From an uncultured Clostridia bacterium (GTDB lineage: Bacteria; Bacillota; Clostridia; Lachnospirales; CAG-274): 64,000 bases of DNA. Positions 27,050 to 36,521 of this stretch are shown here, one piece after another. Under the pieces are notes generated by a model that saw nothing but the letters and a program-made list of their open reading frames with translations, made no database searches and was not told where the DNA came from. A program made the translations under genes and the position numbers. Within the stretch, counting starts at the first letter, position 1; each line of letters starts with the position of its first letter. The DNA lies in contig CALWSK010000003.1 in the NCBI GenBank assembly GCA_944384195.1, positions 156,344-220,343 on the forward strand, given 5' to 3'.

Positions 27050-28717
27050 ATGAAGACAGACATTCAAATAGCTAATGAAACAAAAATGTTACCTATTGCA
27101 GAGGTTTTACAAAAGGTCGGACTTTCTGACGATGACTTTGACACTTATGGAAAATATAAAGCAAAAGCAGTAAATAACCTATATGAAAAACTAAAGGATA
27201 AAAAAGATGGAAAACTAGTTTTAGTAACTGCAGTAAATCCAACTCCTGCCGGAGAAGGAAAAACTACTACTACTATTGGACTAGCTCAAGGTTTAAATAA
27301 ACTTGGTGAAAAATCTGTTGTTGCTCTTAGAGAACCATCTCTTGGCCCTTGTATGGGTATTAAAGGAGGAGCAGCTGGTGGTGGATATTCACAAGTTGTA
27401 CCTATGGAAGATATAAACCTCCATTTTACTGGAGATTTACACGCAATCACAGTTGCCAACAATCTATTAAGCGCTATGCTAGATAATCATATTCATCAAG
27501 GTAATAGTCTAAATATAGATACTAGAGATATTGTATGGAAAAGAACCCTAGATATGAATGATAGAGCTCTTAGAGATATCACTATTGGACTTGGAGGTAA
27601 AATAAACGGGATACCTAGAGAAGATGGCTTTATGATAACAGTAGCATCAGAGATTATGGCTATCCTTTGTCTTGCTAGCGATTTAGAAGACTTAAAAGAA
27701 CGTCTTGGAAAAATAATAGTAGCATATGACAAAGAACAAAATCCTATCACTGCCAAAGATTTAAAAGCACATAAAGCTATGGCAGCTCTTTTAAAAGATG
27801 CTATAAACCCAAATTTTGTACAAACACTAGAACACACACCAGCTATAATCCATGGTGGACCTTTTGCAAATATTGCTCACGGTTGTAATAGTGTACAAGC
27901 TACTAAGCTTGCTCTTAAGCTTTCTGATATTGCAATAACAGAAGCCGGCTTTGGTGCAGACCTTGGCGCTGAAAAATTCTTTGACATAAAATGTCGTATG
28001 GCTAATCTTAAACCAGATGCTGTTGTATTAGTAGCTACTGTAAGAAGCCTTAAATTTAATGGTGGAGTAGCTAAAGAAAATTTAAAAGAAGCTAATGTAG
28101 AAGCCGTAAAAAAAGGTATAGTAAATCTTGAAAAACACATAGAAAATATTAAAAAATTTGGACTACCTATAGTAGTTAGCTTAAATGCATTCACAGAAGA
28201 TACAGAAGAAGAACAAGAAGTAATAAGAAAAAAATGTGAAAGTCTTGGTGTTGGATTTGCTCTATCTAAAGCTTGGTCAGAGGGTGGAGAAGGTGCAAAA
28301 GAGCTTGCTCTTGAAGTTAAAAAAGCTCTAGAAAAACCGGCAGACTTTAAGCTCTTATATGATGAAAATAAATCGATCGAAGAAAAAATAAATATAATAG
28401 CAAAAGAAATATATGGTGCAGATGGAGTAGAATTTTTACCAAAAGCAAAATTAGAAATTAAAAAAATAGAATCTATTAATCTTGATAAGATGCCTATATG
28501 TGTAGCAAAAACTCCTTATTCTTTCTCTGATAATCCTAATCTTTTAGGAAGACCAGAAGGATTTAAAATAACTATAAAAGAAATAAGAGTATCTGCTGGT
28601 GCTGGATTTATAGTAGCTCTTGCTGGTGATGTTATGACTATGCCAGGACTTCCTAAAACGCCAGCTGCCGAAAATATAGATATAGACAAAGACGGAAATA
28701 TAACAGGATTATTTTAA
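27050..28717 (+). CDS. fhs: Formate--tetrahydrofolate ligase
   Basis: Makes 10-formyl-THF from formate, THF and ATP, central to one-carbon metabolism and to the acetogenic and purine-fermenting pathways of clostridia. The ATG at 27050 with AAGGAGG 5 bases upstream gives 555 residues. The ATP site [20 protein letters not shown] and the [18 protein letters not shown] block are diagnostic. It is transcribed alone and closed by a hairpin. Other folate-pathway genes (folD, fchA, metF) are not in the window, so I cannot tell whether a full Wood-Ljungdahl route exists. Confidence 0.97.
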   Translation: MKTDIQIANETKMLPIAEVLQKVGLSDDDFDTYGKYKAKAVNNLYEKLKDKKDGKLVLVTAVNPTPAGEGKTTTTIGLAQGLNKLGEKSVVALREPSLGPCMGIKGGAAGGGYSQVVPMEDINLHFTGDLHAITVANNLLSAMLDNHIHQGNSLNIDTRDIVWKRTLDMNDRALRDITIGLGGKINGIPREDGFMITVASEIMAILCLASDLEDLKERLGKIIVAYDKEQNPITAKDLKAHKAMAALLKDAINPNFVQTLEHTPAIIHGGPFANIAHGCNSVQATKLALKLSDIAITEAGFGADLGAEKFFDIKCRMANLKPDAVVLVATVRSLKFNGGVAKENLKEANVEAVKKGIVNLEKHIENIKKFGLPIVVSLNAFTEDTEEEQEVIRKKCESLGVGFALSKAWSEGGEGAKELALEVKKALEKPADFKLLYDENKSIEEKINIIAKEIYGADGVEFLPKAKLEIKKIESINLDKMPICVAKTPYSFSDNPNLLGRPEGFKITIKEIRVSAGAGFIVALAGDVMTMPGLPKTPAAENIDIDKDGNITGLF

Positions 28718-28722
28718 TACAT

Positions 28723-28756
28723 AAAAGGCTTATAGGCTATCCTATAGGCCTTTTCT
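28723..28756 (+). terminator. Terminator of fhs
   Basis: 14-bp stem 28723-28736 / 28741-28754 (AAAAGGCTTATAGG / CCTATAGGCCTTTT), loop CTAT, one G-U pair, T-run at the end. Confidence 0.85.
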
Positions 28757-28769
28757 CTAAGGAGGAAAT

Positions 28770-29162
28770 ATGATATATTTAAGAGCTCACCATATATTAT
28801 GTATATTACAATTTAGAGGATATGGATATAGTGATGAATTTATAAAAAATATGCAAAATATAATGAATAGACTTAAAATAGAACCTATAATTATAATAGA
28901 AGATTTTGATGATATTTGCATATCTTGTCCTAATAAATCTAAAAATATTTGTCTTTTAGATACTAATATAAAATGTTTAGATAAAAATGTTTTGGAAAAA
29001 CTAAGTTTACCTATAAATACTCCCATATATTTTAAAGAACTACTACCTATCTTAGAAAAAACTATTTCTAAAGATATTTTTAATTCTATTTGTGGGAAAT
29101 GCACTTGGCATAAGAATAATGTTTGTTTATATAATAACTTTAATTTTAATATTTTAAACTAG
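28770..29162 (+). CDS. DUF1284 family protein, cysteine-rich
   Basis: 130 residues beginning MIYLRAHHILCILQFRGYGY, matching the LR.HH.LC...F.G.GY start of the DUF1284 family. Conserved cysteines follow in pairs: DDICISCPNK, KNICLLD, and near the end SICGKCTWHKNNVCLY. This spacing suggests an Fe-S cluster or zinc site; family function is unknown to me. It sits 14 bases after the fhs terminator with Shine-Dalgarno AAGGAGG, so it may be expressed by read-through or from a promoter I did not find. It appears intact. Confidence 0.75.
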   Translation: MIYLRAHHILCILQFRGYGYSDEFIKNMQNIMNRLKIEPIIIIEDFDDICISCPNKSKNICLLDTNIKCLDKNVLEKLSLPINTPIYFKELLPILEKTISKDIFNSICGKCTWHKNNVCLYNNFNFNILN

Positions 29163-29188
29163 CTATAAAGCTATCAATTATGCTTATC

Positions 29189-29217
29189 TTGACTTATTTT
29201 TTTATTTATGTTAAACT
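29189..29217 (+). promoter_or_regulatory. Promoter before the 152-residue membrane-anchored protein gene
   Basis: TTGACT (29189-29194), 17-base spacer, TAAACT (29212-29217). Confidence 0.7.
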
Positions 29218-29256
29218 TATCTAAGTATATTTTGCAATGATTATAAAGGAGATATT

Positions 29257-29715
29257 ATGAGTACAGGAGATATTATTATTATAATTACTGTTGTTGTTGG
29301 GCTTATTTTTGGTCTTTTATACTTCCTTAATAAAAAAGCAGCCCAAAAAATGAGTGTCCAACAAGAAATGATTGATCGTTCAAAACAACTTGTTAATATT
29401 TTTGTTATAGATAAGAAAAAAGCTAAAATAACAGAAGTAAATATGCCTAAAGTAGTTACAGAACAAATGCCTAAATTTTATAAATTTATAAAGCTATACT
29501 TTGTTCAAGCTAAGATAGGTCCTCAAATAATGACTCTTATATGTAGCAAACATATTTTTAATGCTATCACTGTCAAAAAAAATGTTAAAGTTGAGCTAGC
29601 TGGTATATACATAGTAAATGTTGTGGGTATGAAATCCCCTCAAGAGCTTAAAGCTCTTAAAAAAGCTAAAAAACAAAAAGAAAAAGAAGCTAAAAAAGAA
29701 GCTAAAAACTCATAA
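29257..29715 (+). CDS. Membrane-anchored protein of unknown function with basic tail
   Basis: 152 residues. One membrane span at the N-terminus (about residues 5-25: IIIIITVVVGLIFGLLYFL) is followed by a cytoplasmic domain of about 100 residues with alternating hydrophobic segments. The tail (about 127-152) is almost entirely Lys, Glu and Ala and probably forms a charged helix. I do not recognise the family. It has its own promoter and terminator, so it is an independent unit. Good codon use and a strong GGAG site argue that it is real. Confidence 0.65.
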   Translation: MSTGDIIIIITVVVGLIFGLLYFLNKKAAQKMSVQQEMIDRSKQLVNIFVIDKKKAKITEVNMPKVVTEQMPKFYKFIKLYFVQAKIGPQIMTLICSKHIFNAITVKKNVKVELAGIYIVNVVGMKSPQELKALKKAKKQKEKEAKKEAKNS

Positions 29716-29747
29716 AAATGGAGTAGATAAGATCTACTCCATTTTTT
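29714..29747. terminator. Bidirectional terminator at convergent gene ends
   Basis: 15-bp stem AAAAATGGAGTAGAT (29714-29728) / ATCTACTCCATTTTT (29732-29746), loop AAG. Confidence 0.9.
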
Positions 29748-29752
29748 ATTAG

Positions 29753-31627
29753 CTATATATAATTAAGTTTTTCTATTTCTTCTTCATCTTCTTCAGATAA
29801 AAGTTTTTGAGTTTCATTAACATAAGCTTTTATTATCTTATCTACTATTTGTTCTTTAGTAGTATCTTCTTCATTTATGTTATTTAGCTCATCCATTAAA
29901 ACTTTTTGTTCTCTTTCTATCTCTTCTATTCTTTTTAAAACATTTTCTCTTTTTAAAGATATTTCTTTAAAATATAAAATTTTATTGTCTATATTTATAG
30001 ATTTAGCAAAAGCCTCTAAAGAAGTGTTTTTTATAGATATTTTCTTTTCAAATAAGAAATCTTCTAATTGTTTTTGAACTTCAAATACTAATTTTCCTAA
30101 GTTATCATATCTTGTTATTATATGTTTATAATTATTAAAATCTTCCAAATTATTTTTAAGATTTCTAGCACTTTTTACATTATATTTTTTATATACAAAA
30201 TTTAAAAAATTTATATAATGTGATACAACTACAGTTTTCTTATTTAAAAGAGCTATTATTTTGCTATATTTCTTTTCATTTAGCTTTATTTCAAAAATTA
30301 GCTTTTTCCTTATGGCATATATTAATACTATACTAAAAACTAAAGTTATACATATTATTGATAATGGTAAAAATACACTTTGATTTGTAGCAATAGATAA
30401 TAAAGTCAAAAATATTATAGCAAATCCCAAAACTATAGATATAATAAAAGAAAATTTATATAATATCTTATAAGCAATTTGCATTCTCTCTCTATCTGTA
30501 AGAGTACGCTCTTTTTCATCTTTTATAATCTGTATATCTCTTGTAAGAAGCCTTTTTCGTTTTTCGGCATTTTCTATTTGACTCATAGCATCTTCAGCAT
30601 CTTCTTTTAGATTTTCAAGCTTATTTATAGAGCTATTAAAATCCCCCATCTGATATCTTATATTTCTTCTCTCGTTATTAAGATGAATATATTTATCTAT
30701 AAGAGTTTTCAAAAAATCTGCCTCATCATCAGTAAGATTGTCATAACATTTTATATCTTCTAAAATAACTTCAAATTCTTTTAACTTTTTATCAAGATAT
30801 AACTTATGCCTATCTAATTTTAAGCTATCATCACAAATTTCTACTGCTCTTAAAACTCCTTCTTCTTCTTCTGAATCTTCTAAAAGAAATATATACTCTT
30901 TAAACTTAGATTCTTCATAATTATAATTAGAATTTATATTACTATTATCTTTTCTATTTATAATCTTTGATAATATATTATTTAAAAATCCATTTTGATT
31001 TTTTTCTTTTTTATTTAAGTTTTCTTTTTTATTTAATATTTCATCTATTTTTTCTTCTTCTTGCTCTTCATATAAATCTTCTAACATATCTTGAATATCT
31101 AGTTCTTTTTCTATATTATCTTCTTTTAAAGATATGTTATTTTCTAAATTTATATCTTGATAGCTATTTTCATTTATGTTATTTTGCCCTTGCATATATG
31201 ATCTTAATATATCTTCTTGGCTTAGTCCTTCATTATAGCTATTTTCATTTATGTTACTTTGTCCTTGCATATATGCTCTTAACATATCTTCTTGGCTTAG
31301 TCCTTCATTATAGCTATTTTCATTTATGTTACTTTGTCCTTGCATATACGCTCTTAATTCATCTTCTTGGCTTAGTCCTTCATTATAGCTATTTTCATTT
31401 ATGTTACTTTGTCCTTGCATATATGCTCTTAATTCATCTTCTTGGCTTAGTCCTTCATTATAGCTATTTTCATTAAAATAAGAATTGTTATCCATTTGCT
31501 TTAAGAGTTCTTCAATACTTAAAGAAGACATATCTTTATTTGATAAATCAAAATTATTATAATCATTAAAATCTATATCATTATTATATAAATTATCTAA
31601 TGAATCTTTTTCATCTTTTGGAAGCAT
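29753..31627 (-). CDS. Large repeat-bearing membrane protein, unknown function
   Basis: 624 residues, family not recognised. Layout: an acidic Asn-rich start (1-51); four near-identical 25-residue repeats (52-151) based on NENSYNEGLSQEDELRAYMQ; an acidic Lys/Glu-rich linker (about 160-215); a soluble helical, coiled-coil-like region (about 215-385); two membrane spans (about 392-440) around an IATNQ turn; then a second long helical region to the end with EEDEEEIEKLNYI. No signal peptide is seen, so both long arms are probably cytoplasmic. The GGGGG ribosome site and even codon use support a real gene. The repeats may be a scaffold or binding array. Confidence 0.65.
   Translation of the reverse strand: MLPKDEKDSLDNLYNNDIDFNDYNNFDLSNKDMSSLSIEELLKQMDNNSYFNENSYNEGLSQEDELRAYMQGQSNINENSYNEGLSQEDELRAYMQGQSNINENSYNEGLSQEDMLRAYMQGQSNINENSYNEGLSQEDILRSYMQGQNNINENSYQDINLENNISLKEDNIEKELDIQDMLEDLYEEQEEEKIDEILNKKENLNKKEKNQNGFLNNILSKIINRKDNSNINSNYNYEESKFKEYIFLLEDSEEEEGVLRAVEICDDSLKLDRHKLYLDKKLKEFEVILEDIKCYDNLTDDEADFLKTLIDKYIHLNNERRNIRYQMGDFNSSINKLENLKEDAEDAMSQIENAEKRKRLLTRDIQIIKDEKERTLTDRERMQIAYKILYKFSFIISIVLGFAIIFLTLLSIATNQSVFLPLSIICITLVFSIVLIYAIRKKLIFEIKLNEKKYSKIIALLNKKTVVVSHYINFLNFVYKKYNVKSARNLKNNLEDFNNYKHIITRYDNLGKLVFEVQKQLEDFLFEKKISIKNTSLEAFAKSINIDNKILYFKEISLKRENVLKRIEEIEREQKVLMDELNNINEEDTTKEQIVDKIIKAYVNETQKLLSEEDEEEIEKLNYI
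31175..31474 (-). repeat. 75-bp minisatellite, four tandem units
   Basis: Four head-to-tail 75-bp units inside the 624-residue protein gene, nearly identical at DNA level. They differ at only a few bases, producing QEDE/QEDE/QEDM/QEDI and one S-for-A change. A partial fifth unit (NENSY) follows. Such identity implies recent duplication and likely length variation between strains. Confidence 0.93.
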
Positions 31628-31702
31628 TTTTTACCCCCTTCCTAAATGATATATATACTATTTTCTCTACAATACATATAATTATGTATTTTTATTTGTA
31701 CC

Positions 31703-33049
31703 TTAAGAATTTAATTCCTTTTCTATAAGATTTGCTAACTTTTTAGCCTCTTTTTCTAGCACTTCTTTGTTATCCCCTTCTATCATTACTCTAACAAGAG
31801 GTTCTGTACCAGATGGTCTTATAAGCACACGACCTTTTCCTTCAAACATTTTTTCAAGCTCTTCTATTTCTTTTTTAATTTTTACATTTTCTAAATAGTC
31901 ATATTTTTTCTTATTATCCACTTTAGCATTTATAAGCACTTGAGGTAAAATTTTTATAACTTTTTTAAGCTCTGAAAGTTTTTTCCCTGTCTTTTTCATA
32001 ACTTCTAAAAGCTTAATAGCAGTAAGCATACCATCTCCTGTAGTGTTATAATCTAAATATATTATATGTCCAGATTGCTCCCCACCAAAATTATAACCTT
32101 TTTCCAACATTTCTTCTAATACATATCTATCGCCTACTTTAGTTTTACCTATGTTTATACCTTTTTCTTCCCCTAAAATAAAAAGTCCAAGGTTACTCAT
32201 AACTGTAGCTACTATAGTATCTTGTTTTAACATATTATTTTCTTTTAAATAAGTCCCGCATATAGCCATTATCTCATCGCCATCTACAATTTCTCCATTT
32301 TCATCTACTACAAGACATCTATCTCCATCGCCATCAAAAGCAATTCCTATATCAGACTTATTTTCTAATACTTTTTCACAAAGAGTTTTCATATGCGTAG
32401 AACCACATTCTTTATTTATATTTATACCATTTGGTTCTCTAAATATAATATTTGCATTAGCTTTTAGCTCACAAAAAAGCATAGGTGCTACTTTATATGT
32501 AGCGCCGTTTGCACAATCTATAGTAATATTCATATCCTCAAATTTAGTATCTACTGTAGATTTTAAAAAGCTTACATAATCTTCTAATGCTTCTTCTTTT
32601 AGCTCTTTTTTACCTATATCTTCTCCTTGAACATATCCTATTTTTTCTGGATAGTCTATAAGTTTTTCTATTTCTTCTTCTAACTCATCACTTAGCTTAA
32701 ACCCATCTTTATTAAAAAATTTAATACCATTATCTGCAAAAGGATTATGACTTGCACTTATCATAACTCCAGCATCTGCCTTATATTCTCTTATAAGATA
32801 AGCTACTGCTGGTGTTGGAATTATGCCAAGAGATATAACATTAGCTCCTACAGAACACATACCAGATATAAGGCTAGCCTCTAGCATATCCCCAGAAATC
32901 CTAGTATCCATACCAACTAAGATTGTAGGCTTTTTATTATCTTTAGCAAGGACATAAGCTCCTGCGCGTCCAAGCTTATAAGCAAGCTCTGGGCTAAGCT
33001 CTATGTTAGCAAGCCCTCTAACTCCATCTGTTCCAAAATATTTTCCCAT
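31703..33049 (-). CDS. glmM: Phosphoglucosamine mutase
   Basis: Interconverts glucosamine-6- and glucosamine-1-phosphate on the route to UDP-GlcNAc. I place the start at the ATG at 33049 (MGKYFGTDGVRG, 448 residues), which has GGAGG 6 bases upstream and the invariant family N-terminus. A longer frame back to 33142 would add 31 unrelated residues and overlap aroE. The phosphoserine is S100 in MISASHNPF, the metal loop is DGDGDR, the sugar loop GGEQSGH and the phosphate loop RPSGTEP. It is last in a purK-purE-aroE-glmM run. Confidence 0.97.
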   Translation of the reverse strand: MGKYFGTDGVRGLANIELSPELAYKLGRAGAYVLAKDNKKPTILVGMDTRISGDMLEASLISGMCSVGANVISLGIIPTPAVAYLIREYKADAGVMISASHNPFADNGIKFFNKDGFKLSDELEEEIEKLIDYPEKIGYVQGEDIGKKELKEEALEDYVSFLKSTVDTKFEDMNITIDCANGATYKVAPMLFCELKANANIIFREPNGININKECGSTHMKTLCEKVLENKSDIGIAFDGDGDRCLVVDENGEIVDGDEIMAICGTYLKENNMLKQDTIVATVMSNLGLFILGEEKGINIGKTKVGDRYVLEEMLEKGYNFGGEQSGHIIYLDYNTTGDGMLTAIKLLEVMKKTGKKLSELKKVIKILPQVLINAKVDNKKKYDYLENVKIKKEIEELEKMFEGKGRVLIRPSGTEPLVRVMIEGDNKEVLEKEAKKLANLIEKELNS

Positions 33050-33104
33050 TTCTTTCCTCCAATTATTCTGTATAATTGTATCTATTATAGCATTTAAATA
33101 GGTT

Positions 33105-33950
33105 TTATTCAATGATTTTATATAGCTTGTTTTTAAAGTCAATTTTATAATCTAAAGGTATATTTATATTTTGCCATATTTCTTGTGCTTTTAATGCTTG
33201 ATAAACTAACATAGAAAAACCATTAGTACATTTTATTCCATTTTTTTTAGCAAGAGCTAAAAGTGGAGTTATCTTTGGGTTATATATTATATCCATTACA
33301 AAACAATTATTATTATTATTAAAAAATTCCTGCTTTAAAATTTCTTTTTCTGAATTACTATAAAACCCAACACTAGTAGTATTTATAACTAAATCTATAT
33401 TTTTTAATTTGTTTATATCTTTTATATCTTCTATAAAAATATCTTTACCTAATATATCTTTTATATGAGCTTTAAGCCCTATAGCCTTAGCATATGTCCT
33501 ATTAGATAATATTACATTAGCTCCCTCTTTAACAAGAAGATAACTAGCAGTGTAGCCACTTCCCCCCGCTCCAAGCACTAAAGCATTTTTATTTTTAATA
33601 TCTATCTTATTTTCCAAAAGACTAATTTTTATGCCATCTATGTCTGTATTATAAGCTATATATCCCTTATCTGTATATAAAAGAGTATTTATAGCATTTA
33701 TATTTTTTGCATCTTCATCTATTTTATATACAAACTCCATTATGTCTTGTTTATATGGCAAAGTTACATTTATACCTAAAATCTTATTATTATAAAAATT
33801 TTCTATTATAGATTTATCTAGCTTTTCTATACACTTTGTTTCATAAAAAGCCTTTATATTATTTTCCTTAAAAAACTGATTATGTATTTTAGGGGATAAG
33901 CTATGTGAAACCGGATTTCCAATTAATATATAATTATTTATTTTTTCCAT
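33105..33950 (-). CDS. aroE: Shikimate dehydrogenase
   Basis: NADPH-dependent reduction of 3-dehydroshikimate. The 281 residues show the shikimate-binding NPVSHSLSPKIHN, the catalytic lysine in GINVTLPYKQDIM, the nucleotide loop GAGGSG, and NTTSVGF. The C-terminal FSMLVYQALKAQEIW is also typical. It lies 3 bases after purE and 55 bases before the glmM start. Placing an aromatic-pathway gene in the purEK operon is a local arrangement without an obvious functional link. Confidence 0.96.
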   Translation of the reverse strand: MEKINNYILIGNPVSHSLSPKIHNQFFKENNIKAFYETKCIEKLDKSIIENFYNNKILGINVTLPYKQDIMEFVYKIDEDAKNINAINTLLYTDKGYIAYNTDIDGIKISLLENKIDIKNKNALVLGAGGSGYTASYLLVKEGANVILSNRTYAKAIGLKAHIKDILGKDIFIEDIKDINKLKNIDLVINTTSVGFYSNSEKEILKQEFFNNNNNCFVMDIIYNPKITPLLALAKKNGIKCTNGFSMLVYQALKAQEIWQNINIPLDYKIDFKNKLYKIIE

Positions 33951-33953
33951 TTC

Positions 33954-34454
33954 CTAATAATTTTTATATCCTACTTCTTCTAGTTTTTTTGCTTTTTCTA
34001 ACACGCTTTCTTCTAAATCTTTCCTATATTCTTCTAACTTTTTACTAATATTCTCATCAAAAGCACCTAATATCTGACTAGCTAAAAGCCCCGCATTAGT
34101 CCCGCCATTTATAGCAACTGTAGCAACTGGTATACCACTTGGCATTTGCACTATAGAGTATAAAGAATCTACTCCTTTTAAAGCCTTAGTCTTAATAGGT
34201 ACACCTATTACTGGAAGAGTTGTAAGAGATGCTACCATACCTGGAAGATGGGCAGCTCCTCCGGCTCCAGCTATTATAGCTTTTATCCCTCTTTCTTTTG
34301 CAGTTTTTGCATATTCGTATAGTCTTTGTGGCGTCCTATGAGCAGATACTATAGTCATTTCATATTCAATACCAAATTTATCAAGAATTTCTCCTGCTTC
34401 TTTCATAACCTTTAAGTCAGAATCACTTCCCATTATTATGCCTACTTTATTCAT
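33954..34454 (-). CDS. purE: N5-carboxyaminoimidazole ribonucleotide mutase
   Basis: Moves the carboxyl group from N5-CAIR to CAIR in purine synthesis. At 166 residues it is a class I PurE, with GSDSDLKVM at the N-terminus, the [13 protein letters not shown] active-site loop, [11 protein letters not shown] and [16 protein letters not shown]. PurK upstream confirms the two-step (bacterial) route. The remaining purine genes are not in the window. Confidence 0.98.
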   Translation of the reverse strand: MNKVGIIMGSDSDLKVMKEAGEILDKFGIEYEMTIVSAHRTPQRLYEYAKTAKERGIKAIIAGAGGAAHLPGMVASLTTLPVIGVPIKTKALKGVDSLYSIVQMPSGIPVATVAINGGTNAGLLASQILGAFDENISKKLEEYRKDLEESVLEKAKKLEEVGYKNY

Positions 34455-34466
34455 AAATATTCCCCC

Positions 34467-35630
34467 TTATTTAGATATAACTTTTATTTTCTCAAAAGCT
34501 CTTTTAGATATTATATCGGCTTTTTCCAGCGGTTCTATAGAGCAAGTAAGATGTCCCATCTTTCTCTTAGGAGAAGTCTTTTCTTTTCCATATATATGAA
34601 CAAAAACATTTTCCTCTTTTAAAGCCTCATCAAGTCCTAAAAATAAAGCGTCTCCGCTATATCCTTCTTCTCCTAAAATATTTAACATAATAGTAGGTGA
34701 TATAAGATTTGTGCTCCCTAAAGGAAGTCCAAGTATAGCTCTTATATGATTTTCAAACTGACTTGTAACACAACCTTCTATTGTATAATGTCCAGAGTTA
34801 TGAGGTCTTGGTGCTATTTCATTTACTAAAACATCACCATCTTTTGTAACAAAAAATTCTACACAAAATATTCCAACACCATTAAATATTTCTACTATTT
34901 TTTTTGTAAGTTCTAATGCTTTAGTTTTTGTATTTTCTGATATATTAGCCGGAACTATAGTTTTATGTAATATATTATCTATATGTAAATTTTGGGCAAC
35001 TGGATAGACATTAGCTTCTCCATCTAAAGAGCCACAAGCTATAACTGATATTTCCATAGAAAAATCTACAAATCTTTCTACCATAAGTGGTATATTTTTA
35101 TTTTGGCTCAAAATATCAAATGCCTTATCTATATCATCTTCAGTTCTTATAACAAAGTTTCCCTTACCATCATATCCGCCAGTACAAGCTTTAAGCACTA
35201 TAGGTAACCCAAATTCTTTAGCTCTTATTTTTATATCTTCTATACTATCTACCTTATAAAAATCTGGTGTTGGTATATTATTCTCCTTTAGCATATTTTT
35301 TTGATAATATTTATTTTGGATAATTTTTAAACAACTAGGATCCGGGTAAATTTTATTTCCTTTTTCTGATAATTCCATAAGCGTTTTATAATCTATATGT
35401 TCAAACTCATAAGTTATACAGTCGCTATTTTGTGCAAGAGAATAAAGAGCATCTTTATCATCAAAATTTGCTACTATATGCTTATCACAAATACTATGCG
35501 CAGGACAATTTGGCGTAGGGTCTAATATTGTTACATAATAGCCCATTTTTTTTGCCTCTAATATCATCATTTTACCAAGCTGTCCTCCACCTATTATTCC
35601 TATTTTCTTTTTTGTTACAAAATTGTTCAT
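34467..35630 (-). CDS. purK: N5-carboxyaminoimidazole ribonucleotide synthase
   Basis: An ATP-grasp carboxylase that makes N5-CAIR from AIR, bicarbonate and ATP. The 387 residues start with KIGIIGGGQLGKMM and include ATP-grasp blocks VLKACTGGYDGKGNFV, EISVIACG and NEIAPRPHNSGHYTIEG. It is the first gene of purK-purE-aroE-glmM and has a near-consensus promoter. I found no purine riboswitch or clear PurR box upstream. Confidence 0.97.
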   Translation of the reverse strand: MNNFVTKKKIGIIGGGQLGKMMILEAKKMGYYVTILDPTPNCPAHSICDKHIVANFDDKDALYSLAQNSDCITYEFEHIDYKTLMELSEKGNKIYPDPSCLKIIQNKYYQKNMLKENNIPTPDFYKVDSIEDIKIRAKEFGLPIVLKACTGGYDGKGNFVIRTEDDIDKAFDILSQNKNIPLMVERFVDFSMEISVIACGSLDGEANVYPVAQNLHIDNILHKTIVPANISENTKTKALELTKKIVEIFNGVGIFCVEFFVTKDGDVLVNEIAPRPHNSGHYTIEGCVTSQFENHIRAILGLPLGSTNLISPTIMLNILGEEGYSGDALFLGLDEALKEENVFVHIYGKEKTSPKRKMGHLTCSIEPLEKADIISKRAFEKIKVISK

Positions 35631-35669
35631 ATAAAAGCACTCCTAACAAAAATATTTTATTATTTTTTT

Positions 35670-35698
35670 AGTATATCATATATTTTTTTTAGTGTCGA
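35670..35698 (-). promoter_or_regulatory. Promoter of purK-purE-aroE-glmM
   Basis: Minus strand TCGACA (35698-35693), 17-base spacer, TATACT (35675-35670). Confidence 0.75.
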
Positions 35699-35714
35699 TA
35701 TTAGGCTAAAATCT

Positions 35715-36389
35715 TTATATAAAATCTAAATTTTTGATAATCTTAAAATAATTCTTATTATAATTTATAATATTTTCCTTTTGCATTTTAGAAAGCTCAC
35801 TAGATAAAGCACTTCTATCTACACATAAATAATCTGCTAATTGCTGTCTATTAAATGGTATATAAAATTCGTTAGATTTGCTCCTTATGCTCTCTTCTGT
35901 AAGATATGATATAACCTTATTTCTTATGGTCCTTTCTGATATATGTATCAGTTTTTTATTCATATTTATATTTTTTATAAGTATTAAGTCTACAAAATTT
36001 TTATATATCTTGTAAACTAAACAACAACAACTTTTTGAAGTATTAAAAGCTTTGTCTATATCTAAAAATAAAATAGTAGATTTTTCAGAGCATAATATAT
36101 TAAAAGGAAGAGAATTTCTTTCATTATAAAAAGATGCACCAAAAACATCATTTTCAAATATAGGCGAAATTATGGTTTTATTTCCCAAAAAATCCTCTTT
36201 TTCTAAAAATATACTTCCCTTAGCTAATACTCCTAAATATTTCATCTTATCGCCTAGTCTAAATACATATTCATTTTTTTTATATTCTTTTTTGTACATG
36301 CATATACATTCTAAAGCTTTAGATATATCATTTTCATCAAGTCCTAAAAATAAAGGACAAGATTTTAAAGTGCTTGAAAATTTTTTCAT
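35715..36389 (-). CDS. Crp/Fnr family regulator, probable hcp regulator
   Basis: 224 residues from the ATG at 36389 (MKKFSSTLK, with AAGGAG 7 bases upstream). The N-terminal cyclic-nucleotide-like beta barrel (about 10-125) shows YVFRLGDKMKYLGVLAKGS. The C-terminal winged helix has RQQLADYLCVDRSALSSELS as the recognition helix. No FNR-type N-terminal cysteine cluster is present; a CCC run sits in the central helix (CCCLVYKIY). It is divergent from hcp, and a 16-bp dyad lies just upstream of its own start, so it is likely an autoregulated HcpR-like sensor of nitrosative stress (inference from position). Confidence 0.87.
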   Translation of the reverse strand: MKKFSSTLKSCPLFLGLDENDISKALECICMYKKEYKKNEYVFRLGDKMKYLGVLAKGSIFLEKEDFLGNKTIISPIFENDVFGASFYNERNSLPFNILCSEKSTILFLDIDKAFNTSKSCCCLVYKIYKNFVDLILIKNINMNKKLIHISERTIRNKVISYLTEESIRSKSNEFYIPFNRQQLADYLCVDRSALSSELSKMQKENIINYNKNYFKIIKNLDFI

Positions 36390-36402
36390 AAAATTCTCCT
36401 TT

Positions 36403-36418
36403 TGTTGTAAATACAACA
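36403..36418. promoter_or_regulatory. Operator-like dyad between Crp/Fnr gene and hcp
   Basis: Perfect inverted repeat TGTTGTA-AA-TACAACA. Its 5-6-5 spacing (TGTTG-N6-CAACA) is the Crp/Fnr layout. A -10-like TATTAT for hcp (36440-36445) starts 29.5 bases from its centre, as for activation from -41.5. Confidence 0.7.
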
Positions 36419-36521
36419 TATTTTTTAATATTTTTAATGTATTATAACTATAATAAGTTTAAAAATTAATAATATTAAATTATATAATAATAAAAATTTT
36501 TTGTAAATATGGAGGTATTTT

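Noticed and set aside
30967..31476. Long + strand open frame opposite the 75-bp repeats
   Set aside because: It is the antisense reading of the minisatellite; it has no ribosome site, and its repeat pattern is fully explained by the minus-strand gene.
35631..35714. Purine riboswitch before purK
   Set aside because: The leader is under 45 bases with no conserved three-way-junction blocks; only a promoter is visible.
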